Assembly: GCA_014728125.1 (NCBI GenBank)
Contig: WJMD01000115.1
Coordinates: forward strand, 1-46,085
Direction of reading: 5' to 3'
DNA length: 46,085 bases
Source of the DNA: Candidatus Effluviviaceae Genus V sp.
GTDB lineage: Bacteria > Joyebacterota > Joyebacteria > Joyebacterales > Joyebacteraceae
Shown: one piece after another, positions 24,611 through 32,329 of the stretch
Numbering within the stretch: position 1 is the first letter of the stretch
Layout of the letters: each line of letters starts with the position of its first letter
The notes under the pieces: generated by a model
What the model saw: only the letters and a program-made list of their open reading frames with translations
Told to the model about the DNA's origin: nothing
Databases searched by the model: none
Translations under genes and position numbers: made by a program

Positions 24611-25809
24611 CGGCGCGCGGCGAAGCCCGCGGAGGATCGAGCGGCTTCACCTCGACCACGTCCGCGAGGATCGCCATCGTCGGACCGTCGTATCCGTTCC
24701 GCGGCGGGAACGCTCTCTTCGTGGCGCACCTCTACGAGAGTCTGAGAAGAGACCACGAGACCTACATCGCGTCCTTCAAGCGTCTCTATCCCGAGCTTCT
24801 GTTCCCGGGAAAGACCCAGATGAACAGGAGCCACGACCCGGTCAAGATGACGCCGTCCCGCCAGATCATCGACTCGATCGGCCCGCTGAGCTGGTGGAGG
24901 GCGGCCCGCTGGATAGCCGAGCCGGCTCGCAGACCCGACCTCGCTGTCTTCGTCTGGTGGAATCCCTTCTTCGGTCCGGCCTACGGCACCATCGCGAGAG
25001 CCCTCAGGCGCAGGACGGACTGCGGCATCGTCTTCGTCGCCGAGAACGTCGTCTCGCACGAGAACCGCTTCGTCGATCAGTACCTGACGCGCTACGCTCT
25101 CTCACAGGCGGACTACTTCATCGTACTGTCGAGCGTCGTCAGAAGCCGCATTCACTCGCTCTATCCGACCGTCCCGATCCGTCAGGCGGCGCTGCCTGTC
25201 TACGACTGCTACATGCCCGAGGGCGTCGACCGGGAGGAGGCGCGGCGCGCTCTGGGACTCTCTCGGCCGACCATTCTGTTCTTCGGCTACGTCCGGGCCT
25301 ACAAGGGACTCGATCAGCTCCTGAGGGCCATGCCGCGCGTCGCCTCGGAGACGGACGCGGAGCTCCTGATCGTCGGTGAGTTCTACGACTCGCGGGCGAA
25401 GTACGACCAGCTGATCCAGGAGCTGGGGATCGGCGACCGCGTCCGGATCGTCGATCAGCACGTTCCGGACGAGGACGTTGCGCGCTACTTCTCGGCCGCC
25501 GACGTCGTCGCCCTGCCGTACCTCTCGGCGACGCAGAGCGGGATCACGCAGATCGCCTTCGCGTGCGGCGTCCCGGTGATCAGCACGAACGTCGGTGGAC
25601 TTCCGGAGGTCGTCGCGGACGGCAGCACCGGCCTGATCGTCGAGCCGCGCAGCCCCGACGCGCTGGGAGAGGCGCTCGTCAGGTATTTCCGGGAGGACCT
25701 CGCGGAGCGCTTCAGAGCGAACGTCGCGGTCGAGGCGAGGAGAGACCGGGCCGGCGACCTCCTGCGGACCGCCGTTCGCGACTTCCTCGAGATGGAGAGG
25801 ACACGGTGA
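24607..25809 (+). CDS. Family 4 glycosyltransferase
   Basis: This is a GT-B retaining glycosyltransferase of 400 residues. The N-terminal half contains IAIVGPSYPFRGG, and the C-terminal nucleotide-sugar half has ILFFGYVRAYKGLDQLL, LLIVGEFYD and the phosphate/nucleotide pocket SATQSGITQIAFACGVPVISTNVGGLPEVV. About 18 extra residues precede the first strand, so the start could be slightly downstream. Its end overlaps the GTG of the next gene. The donor sugar is unknown. Confidence 0.88.
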   Translation: MTARGEARGGSSGFTSTTSARIAIVGPSYPFRGGNALFVAHLYESLRRDHETYIASFKRLYPELLFPGKTQMNRSHDPVKMTPSRQIIDSIGPLSWWRAARWIAEPARRPDLAVFVWWNPFFGPAYGTIARALRRRTDCGIVFVAENVVSHENRFVDQYLTRYALSQADYFIVLSSVVRSRIHSLYPTVPIRQAALPVYDCYMPEGVDREEARRALGLSRPTILFFGYVRAYKGLDQLLRAMPRVASETDAELLIVGEFYDSRAKYDQLIQELGIGDRVRIVDQHVPDEDVARYFSAADVVALPYLSATQSGITQIAFACGVPVISTNVGGLPEVVADGSTGLIVEPRSPDALGEALVRYFREDLAERFRANVAVEARRDRAGDLLRTAVRDFLEMERTR

Positions 25810-26702
25810 CGGCTCCGCGCATAACGGCCATCGTCGTCAACTGGAACGGGATCGACGTGGTCGGGCCGTGTCTCGAGACGCTCCTCGCATCGGACTTCGA
25901 GGGGCTCGACGTACTCGTCGTCGACAACGCGTCGACAGACGGTTCAGTTGCGTTCATCAGACAAACCTTTCCCGGGGTCCGTATCATCGAAGCGGGGGAC
26001 AATCGGGGCTACGCGGCCGGGGTCAACGCGGGCGCCGGGGTTGCGCTCGACGACGGCGCCGACTACATGTTTGTATTGAACAACGACGTCGAGGTCGCGC
26101 CCGACTGCCTGTCGGCACTCGTGGAGGCGGCGTCGGGACGGCCCGATGCGGCCTTTCTCGGCCCGCTGATCTACTACCACGAGATGCCGGATGTCGTCTG
26201 GTCGGCCGGCGGCAGAATCGGCTGGTGGACCGGTCACATCCGGCACGTCGGCATCCGGCAACGCGACCGCGGGCAGTTCGCGGGCGTGCACGACGTCGAC
26301 TACGTGACGGGCTGCGCCGCTCTCGTCAGCGCGCAGGCGGTCCGGCAGATCGGATTGATGGACACGGACTACTTCATGTACAACGAGGACACCGACTGGT
26401 GTGTCCGCGCGGCGAAGGCCGGGTTTGCCATCGTCGCTGTCGGCGACGCGCGCATGTGGCACAAGGTGTCGTCGAGCTCCGGCGGCGGGCTGACGCCGTT
26501 CAAGATCTATCACCGCATCCGGTCGACGTTCAGGTTCTTCTCGCTGCACGGCCGTCCATGGCACTGGATCGGGATCGTCCCGTCGACGGTCGTGCGCGCG
26601 CTCTGGTTCGCCTTCCGGCAGCTCTTCTCGGGCTCGGGGCGCAACGCGGCGGCGGTCGCGAGGGGAGCCGCGGACGTGATCAGAGGCGCACCGAGAACCT
26701 GA
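25806..26702 (+). CDS. Family 2 glycosyltransferase, rhamnosyltransferase-like
   Basis: This encodes 298 residues from a GTG that overlaps the GT4 stop. The GT-A blocks are AIVVNWNGIDVV, VVDNASTDGS, NRGYAAGVNAG, the acidic metal site VLNNDVEV, and YNEDTDWCVRAAKAG, which supplies the ED catalytic-base region. This pattern is typical of rhamnosyl- and related transferases of O-antigen loci. The C-terminus (about 235-265) has an aromatic, amphipathic stretch that may associate with the membrane. Confidence 0.87.
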   Translation: MTAPRITAIVVNWNGIDVVGPCLETLLASDFEGLDVLVVDNASTDGSVAFIRQTFPGVRIIEAGDNRGYAAGVNAGAGVALDDGADYMFVLNNDVEVAPDCLSALVEAASGRPDAAFLGPLIYYHEMPDVVWSAGGRIGWWTGHIRHVGIRQRDRGQFAGVHDVDYVTGCAALVSAQAVRQIGLMDTDYFMYNEDTDWCVRAAKAGFAIVAVGDARMWHKVSSSSGGGLTPFKIYHRIRSTFRFFSLHGRPWHWIGIVPSTVVRALWFAFRQLFSGSGRNAAAVARGAADVIRGAPRT

Positions 26703-26727
26703 GAGGCGGGGACGTGGAGGAGGCAGC

Positions 26728-28095
26728 ATGAGACGGGTACTGCTCCGGTGGATCCTGGTAACGGTCGTCGTCGCTGCGACCGCCGGCTGCGGCGGGAACG
26801 GCGACGAGCCGGCGGGTGAGGGACCGTCGCAGGTCCTCATCTTCGCGGTCGACGCAGCGACCTGGAACGTGCTGACGCCGATGATCGAGGCGGGCGAGCT
26901 CCCGACGTTCGCGCGGCTCGTCAACGAGGGCACCTACGGCGTGCTCCAGAGCGGAGAGCCGGTCCAGTCCCCCCAGATGTGGACCTCGATCGCGACCGGC
27001 GTCGTCCCAGAGAAGCACGGCATCACGCGCTTCACAGCCGAGGTACCGGGGACCGACCGCGAGGTGCCCGTCACGAGCAACATGCGGCTCGTGAAGGCGT
27101 TCTGGAACATACTCTCCGAGCACGATGTCTCGGTCGGCATCGTCGGCTGGTGGCCCAGCTGGCCGTCCGAGAAGGTCAACGGCTTCATGGTCGCCCAGCG
27201 GGCGTGGCCGATGAACTGGAGCCTCCACGGCATCCCGTTCGGCGCGGCGCGGGACGAGCGCGGACGTCTTCTCGTCGAGGAGTTTCCCGGCAGGACGTAT
27301 CCCGAGGAGCTCTACGACGAGTTCGTGCCGTACATCATGACCGAGGAAGACGTCACGGTCGCAGACCTCGACCGCTTCTTCTCCGACTCCCGCTTCACGG
27401 ACCCCAGACGCCAGTTCCACGCGCGCTGGGTCTACGCGAAGGACAAGACCTTCGCGGACGCGGGACTCGCGCTCTTCAAACGCTATGAGCCGGAGGTCTT
27501 CGCCGTCTACCTGCAGGGGACCGACGTGACGGCACACTACTACTGGGGCTACCGCCGTGAGGAGGGCTTCGAGGTGTCCAACCAGGACGCCCGCCTTTAC
27601 GGCAGCGTCGTCGAGAACTACTACCGGTTCGTCGACGGCGTCATCGCGAAGTACCTCGAGAACGCGGCCGACGACGCCGCGGTCATCGTCGTGTCGGACC
27701 ACGGGTTCGAGACGAAGCGCGACCTGAAGGAGCGCTGGGAGCGCGGCGAGCGGATCCGGACGAAGGAGGGCAACAAGGACGTTCCGTGGGACCACGCGCT
27801 CGAAGGAGCCTACATCGTGAGCGGCCCGGGGATACGGAAGGGACATCACGGCGAGCAGGCGAACGTCGTCGATGTGACGCCGACCCTGCTGGCGTACCTG
27901 GGTCTTCCGGTCGCCGAGGACATGGACGGCGAGCCGATGCTCCACATCTTCGAGGAACCGTTCCTCGCCGCGAACCCGGTCGAGACGGTGCCGACGTTCG
28001 AGACGGGGGAGCCGAAGGACCCGGAGGCCCCGCTCGAGTCGCCTATGGACGAGGGGATCAAGGAGAAGCTCAGGTCGCTGGGCTACATCGAGTAG
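26728..28095 (+). CDS. Alkaline-phosphatase-superfamily hydrolase, lipoprotein
   Basis: This 455-residue envelope protein belongs to the type I phosphodiesterase/AP superfamily (COG3379-like). A signal peptide with lipobox A-G-C at Cys21 predicts lipid anchoring. Metal and catalytic blocks are IFAVDAATWN, SPQMWTSIATGVVPEKHGI (T86/S87 as candidate nucleophile), TDVTAHYYWGYRR, VVSDHGFE and a final His region GPGIRKGHHG. The substrate may be a phosphodiester, phosphonate or sulfate ester on a glycan or lipid. The C-terminus ends SPMDEGIKEKLRSLGYIE, nearly the same as the paralogue two genes downstream. Confidence 0.85.
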   Translation: MRRVLLRWILVTVVVAATAGCGGNGDEPAGEGPSQVLIFAVDAATWNVLTPMIEAGELPTFARLVNEGTYGVLQSGEPVQSPQMWTSIATGVVPEKHGITRFTAEVPGTDREVPVTSNMRLVKAFWNILSEHDVSVGIVGWWPSWPSEKVNGFMVAQRAWPMNWSLHGIPFGAARDERGRLLVEEFPGRTYPEELYDEFVPYIMTEEDVTVADLDRFFSDSRFTDPRRQFHARWVYAKDKTFADAGLALFKRYEPEVFAVYLQGTDVTAHYYWGYRREEGFEVSNQDARLYGSVVENYYRFVDGVIAKYLENAADDAAVIVVSDHGFETKRDLKERWERGERIRTKEGNKDVPWDHALEGAYIVSGPGIRKGHHGEQANVVDVTPTLLAYLGLPVAEDMDGEPMLHIFEEPFLAANPVETVPTFETGEPKDPEAPLESPMDEGIKEKLRSLGYIE

Positions 28096-28140
28096 CGACA
28101 CGCCCTGGATCGTCCGGCCCTTCAAGGACTGGTGGGATCG

Positions 28141-29250
28141 ATGCCGAATCACCCGAAGCTGGACTGCAGACACTACATCGGCGACAGGCCGTGCCGTTTC
28201 GGCGGCCCCTGCGACGGCTGCGAGGACTACGCACCGGTGGGTGCGAAGGTCCTCGTCGTCAAGCTGGCTGCCGCCGGCGACGTCCTGCGCTCGACCGCCG
28301 TCCTGCCCGGGATCAGGGAGACCACGGAGCGCTGTCACGTCACCTGGGTGACCGAGGGTCCGTCGGTGCCTCTCCTCGAAGGACACCCGCTCATCGACCG
28401 CCTGCTGGTGTTCGGTTTCGACGCCTGGCTCGAGCTTTCGCGGACGACGTTCGACCTCGTGCTCTGCCTCGACAAGGACCCCCGCGCGGCCGCCTTCGCC
28501 GACTCGATGCAGGCCGACGCCCGACGCGGTTTCGGCCTCTCCGAGTGGGGTACGGTCCGCGCGCTCAACGATGGGGCCGAATACGATCTCGCCCTCGGCC
28601 TCTCCAACGAGATGAAATTCCACGAGAACACCTTGACCTATCCCGAGATCGTCTGCCGCGTCGCCGGCGTGCCCTACGCCAGACAGCCTTACGTCATGGC
28701 GCTCGGCGGAGAGAGCATCGTGCGGGCGGACGCGTTTCTAGAGACGCTCACCCTGAAGGACCCCGTGATCGGACTCAACGTCGGCGCCGGCCCGGTCTTC
28801 GCGAAGAAGGCCTGGACGCCCGCGGGGTACGCCGACCTTGCGAGGCGCATCACGGCGGAGCTCGAGGGCAGCGCGCTCGTGCTCGGGGGGCCGGATGACC
28901 GTCCTCGCATGGAGCGCGTTCTCGAGCTGTCGGGCGGCGCCGCCGTCGACGGCGGTCTCCATCCACTTGCCGAGTTCTCGGCCCTCGTGGGGCGTCTCGA
29001 CGCCCTCGTGACGGGCGACACCATGGCGCTCCACATCGCCGTCGCTCTCGGCGTGCCGGTCGTCGCGATCTTCGGCCCCACCGTCCCCCAGGAGATCGAT
29101 CTCTTCGACCGCGGAACGAAGGTCGTGACGTCCGCGACCTGCGCGCCCTGCTACCGCCGGGCCTGCGATGAGACGCCGGACTGCATGGACGACGTCAGCG
29201 TCGACGAGGTCTTCGGGACGCTCCGGCAGGTGATCGGGGAGGACGCGTGA
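28141..29250 (+). CDS. Family 9 glycosyltransferase (heptosyltransferase-like) with Cys-rich N-terminus
   Basis: This GT-B enzyme resembles LPS heptosyltransferases. The ATG at 28141 follows GGTGGG; a GTG at 28132 is possible. Before the fold, residues 9-27 carry four Cys (C9, C18, C24, C27), a possible zinc knuckle. The body has VLVVKLAAAGDVLRSTAVL, IGLNVGAGPVFAKKAWTP, and the donor-site GDTMALHIAVALGVPVVAIFGPT. It ends in the GT9 Cys motif TCAPCYRRACDETPDCM. The gene sits between two AP-superfamily paralogues and overlaps the second by GTGA, so the three probably act on one structure. Confidence 0.87.
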   Translation: MPNHPKLDCRHYIGDRPCRFGGPCDGCEDYAPVGAKVLVVKLAAAGDVLRSTAVLPGIRETTERCHVTWVTEGPSVPLLEGHPLIDRLLVFGFDAWLELSRTTFDLVLCLDKDPRAAAFADSMQADARRGFGLSEWGTVRALNDGAEYDLALGLSNEMKFHENTLTYPEIVCRVAGVPYARQPYVMALGGESIVRADAFLETLTLKDPVIGLNVGAGPVFAKKAWTPAGYADLARRITAELEGSALVLGGPDDRPRMERVLELSGGAAVDGGLHPLAEFSALVGRLDALVTGDTMALHIAVALGVPVVAIFGPTVPQEIDLFDRGTKVVTSATCAPCYRRACDETPDCMDDVSVDEVFGTLRQVIGEDA

Positions 29251-31001
29251 GCTACTCTGTCGACACGAGACGTTTCGGAACACCCGGGCTCGTTCTGGGA
29301 GCAGCGGCCGCCTTCGCACTGGTCCTGGGCGGCGCGCTCGGTATCGTCGGACTGGACACGACGGGCTTCCGGCTGTCGATCGGGCCGTTCCTGGCGCTCC
29401 AGATCGTCGGCGCGGCCTTCGCGCTCTTCGCTCTCCTCGCCTGTGCCGTCATCGGCGTCGCCCGCCTGGCGCGGCGACGTTTCGCACCCGACGCCGATCT
29501 CAGACGCGTCGTCCACACGCTGACGGCGCTCTCGGCGTGGGGCCTTCTGACGGTGACCTTCCTGCCGCTCAAGGGCTCCGAGGCGTTCGTGCAGGCCGGA
29601 CGACTGACGACGATACAGCTCAACATGATCGGGCTGGCGGCCGTCCTCATCGCCGGTTACGTGCTCGGTCTCGTCGCTGCGTGGGCCGCCGTGCGGGTGC
29701 GCCGCCTCCTGACGCACCGACTGACGCCGCCGGGCCTCAGAACGCTGGCCGGGGCGCTCGCCGCCGCGCTCCTCATCGTGGCTCTCCTCGGTCCCGGAGC
29801 GAGGGTCCCCGGAGCCGGGGTCTCCCGAAGGTCGGCCGCCCGCGTGGCCGTCATCGGGGTCGACGGCTGCGACTGGGACATGCTGGGCCCTCTCGTCGAG
29901 GCCGGACGGCTTCCCACGTTCGAGCGTCTCATGGAGGAGGGAACCTACGGACCTCTCCTCTCGCTGGAGCCGCTCGTCTCACCGAGGATCTGGACGACCA
30001 TCGCCACGGGCCGACTGCCCTCGGCGCACGGCATTGAGGACTTCGTCGACGACTCAGGCACGCCGGTCAACGCCACGATGCGGAGGGCGCCGACGATCTG
30101 GGAGGTCGTGTCTGCGAGCGGAGGCGTCGTCAACGTGATCGGCTGGTACGTCACGTGGCCCGTCGACGACGTCCGCGGCGTGATGATCTCCGACCGGATG
30201 CACACGCTGGCCAGGGCCCCGCTCCAGGCGTACCACGCCCTCTCGGGCGAGCCGACCGACGGACGGCTCGAGCGGTTCGGCCGCTTCTCCTTCGACCCGG
30301 GATACGGCCGCTACGACGAGAGCGACCTCAGGTACCAGCGGAACCGCATCGTCGATGAGCCGCTCAGATGGGGGTTCCTCAGGGACACGATCTACGGGGC
30401 CGCCGCCGAGGCGTCGGTCCCACGCTACCACCCCGACTTCGTCGCCGTCTACTACCGGGGCGTCGACTTCGTCCAGCACTTCTTCTGGCAGTATTCGCAG
30501 CCGGACGCCTTCACGGGTGTCGACCGCGAGGCCGTGGCCGCCTACGGGGACGTCATCCCGAACTACTACGAGTTCCAGGACGCCCTGCTCGCGAGGCTGC
30601 TCGACTCTCTCGGACCGGACATGAACGTCATCATCGTCTCGGACCACGGATTCCAGGCCAGACTGGACCGTGACCCCTCCAAGCCGCAGCTGACCGGCAT
30701 GCACGACCTTCGCGGAGTCTACATCGCCTCCGGTCCCGCGTTCCGGAACGGCGGTCTCGTGGAGGGACCGACGATCCTCGACATCGCGCCGACCGCTCTC
30801 GCGGTCATGGGCGTTCCGGTCTCCGAGGAGATGGAGGGCCGCGTCCTCACGGAGATCGTGCGTCAGGAGCATCTCGCCTCCCATCCCGTCACGACGGTTC
30901 CATCGTACGGCCCCGGCGTACGGGACGAACGACAGCAGATCGAATCGTCGATGGACGAGTCGATCCGCGACCAGCTGCGTTCACTGGGATACATCGAGTA
31001 G
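29247..31001 (+). CDS. Membrane-anchored alkaline-phosphatase-superfamily hydrolase
   Basis: The 584-residue product has an N-terminal block of about four or five membrane segments (residues about 10-190), then a periplasmic AP-superfamily domain. The blocks parallel the upstream paralogue: VIGVDGCDWDML, SPRIWTTIATGRLPSAHGI, VDFVQHFFWQY, VSDHGFQ and GMHDLRGVYIASGP. It ends SSMDESIRDQLRSLGYIE. The lipoprotein and multi-TM versions thus differ in anchoring only. Substrate unknown; phospho-group trimming or transfer on the exported glycan is possible. The GTG start overlaps the GT9 stop. Confidence 0.84.
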   Translation: MSYSVDTRRFGTPGLVLGAAAAFALVLGGALGIVGLDTTGFRLSIGPFLALQIVGAAFALFALLACAVIGVARLARRRFAPDADLRRVVHTLTALSAWGLLTVTFLPLKGSEAFVQAGRLTTIQLNMIGLAAVLIAGYVLGLVAAWAAVRVRRLLTHRLTPPGLRTLAGALAAALLIVALLGPGARVPGAGVSRRSAARVAVIGVDGCDWDMLGPLVEAGRLPTFERLMEEGTYGPLLSLEPLVSPRIWTTIATGRLPSAHGIEDFVDDSGTPVNATMRRAPTIWEVVSASGGVVNVIGWYVTWPVDDVRGVMISDRMHTLARAPLQAYHALSGEPTDGRLERFGRFSFDPGYGRYDESDLRYQRNRIVDEPLRWGFLRDTIYGAAAEASVPRYHPDFVAVYYRGVDFVQHFFWQYSQPDAFTGVDREAVAAYGDVIPNYYEFQDALLARLLDSLGPDMNVIIVSDHGFQARLDRDPSKPQLTGMHDLRGVYIASGPAFRNGGLVEGPTILDIAPTALAVMGVPVSEEMEGRVLTEIVRQEHLASHPVTTVPSYGPGVRDERQQIESSMDESIRDQLRSLGYIE

Positions 31002-31008
31002 TCGGCAC

Positions 31009-31038
31009 GTCCTCCGCCACAGGATGCTCAAGGAGGGC
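31009..31038 (+). promoter_or_regulatory. Hairpin masking the flippase ribosome-binding site
   Basis: GTCCTCC (31009-31015) can pair with GGAGGGC (31032-31038), seven pairs including one G-U, around a 16-base loop. The 3' arm contains the Shine-Dalgarno sequence of the TTG-started flippase gene. This could couple flippase translation to ribosomes finishing the upstream hydrolase gene. Confidence 0.35.
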
Positions 31039-31040
31039 CC

Positions 31041-32300
31041 TTGACGGAACCCCGCCGGGGCGGCCAGCCCCTGCTTTCGGCGACCGGCGCCACGCCACGC
31101 CGCGTGGCCCGCGTCTTCCTCATCGTGCTTGTCGGCGCGGCATGCCAGCTTCTCGTCCAGACGGTCCTCGCGCGCGAGCTGACGAGGGAACACGTCGGGA
31201 TCATCTCGCTCATTCTCGGCGCCCTGCCGCTCCTCTCGACCATCACGCTCGTCGGTCAGGACTCGACGATCGTGCGCTTCCTGTCGCGCGGCGGCGCCGA
31301 GCGCTACGACGCCCGCCGATACCTCACGCGCGTGCTGCTCTCTACGCTGCCGGCCGGCGCCCTGGCCGCTCTGGCGGCGTCGCTCTACTACGGCCTCCCG
31401 GCCCTCGCCGCCGTCTCGGCCGTAACGCTCGTCGCGTGTCAGAACGGACTCACCCTCCTGACATCGGTCGCTCGGGCCGGCCACCGCTACGAGCGGGCGA
31501 TGACCGGGATGCGGCTGCCCTTCGTGCTGGCCGCGCTCGCCCTGGTGGTGCTCAACGCACTCGACGCGCTGACGCTGGTCACGGCACTCTGGACGCTCAT
31601 CGGCGCCTTCGCGGCGGCGTTCGCCGGCTTCGCGTTCACGACGCCGTCCGGGCTCGCCGGGGGCGGAGAGAGGGTCCCGCGCTCGGTCCTCACGGAGGGA
31701 CTGCTGTTCTTCGGGCTCTCGCTGTCGTTCTCCGTCATGATGGCGATCGACAAGCTCATCATCGGACGGATGATGGGATTCGAGGACCTGGCGGTCTACG
31801 CGACGGTCTTCGCCGTCATGCGCGGGTTCGACTTCGTCTTCTACTCCATCGGCTACGTCCTCATGCCCCGCGCGGGCACGCTCTCAAGGGTACCCCTCGC
31901 ACGGCTCAACGCGTGGATCGCCGGGATCGCGGTCGCCATGACGGCGGTCTACCTGCTGCTCGGCGATGAGGCGGTCCACTTCCTCTATGAGGGCCGCTAC
32001 GACGTCGGGACGTACCTCATTCTGCCTTTCGCCTTGTCCGGAGTGCTCAAGCTGTTCTACTCTGTACCTTCAAGCGTCATCGGCGGTCGGCTGCCGAGGA
32101 CGGCGCTCAAGGCGTTCCTCTGGTACAACGCCGCAGGCGTGGTCGTGAACGTCGTCCTCGACATCATGCTGATCCGCACGATGGGGCTCTGGGGCGCCGC
32201 GATCGCGACCGCCATCGCCTGGGGCATCCGTCTTGCAGGCGGCTACGCGATCATGGCACGGCATCGGGACCAGCTCGGTCCGCGACCGTCGAACGGGTGA
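31041..32300 (+). CDS. Polysaccharide/lipid-linked glycan flippase (MVF/Wzx type)
   Basis: This 419-residue integral membrane protein with about 12 predicted segments belongs to the MOP flippase superfamily (polysaccharide biosynthesis proteins such as Wzx). Typical stretches are VLARELTREHVGIISL near residue 45, MMAIDKLIIGRMMGFEDLAVYATVF in the middle and LYEGRYDVGTYLILPFALSGV near the end. The TTG start follows AGGAGG by five bases. It is the most likely exporter of a lipid-linked oligosaccharide across the inner membrane. Confidence 0.85.
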   Translation: MTEPRRGGQPLLSATGATPRRVARVFLIVLVGAACQLLVQTVLARELTREHVGIISLILGALPLLSTITLVGQDSTIVRFLSRGGAERYDARRYLTRVLLSTLPAGALAALAASLYYGLPALAAVSAVTLVACQNGLTLLTSVARAGHRYERAMTGMRLPFVLAALALVVLNALDALTLVTALWTLIGAFAAAFAGFAFTTPSGLAGGGERVPRSVLTEGLLFFGLSLSFSVMMAIDKLIIGRMMGFEDLAVYATVFAVMRGFDFVFYSIGYVLMPRAGTLSRVPLARLNAWIAGIAVAMTAVYLLLGDEAVHFLYEGRYDVGTYLILPFALSGVLKLFYSVPSSVIGGRLPRTALKAFLWYNAAGVVVNVVLDIMLIRTMGLWGAAIATAIAWGIRLAGGYAIMARHRDQLGPRPSNG

Positions 32301-32329
32301 TCGGTTGAGGCGCAGCGAAGGGAACGGGA

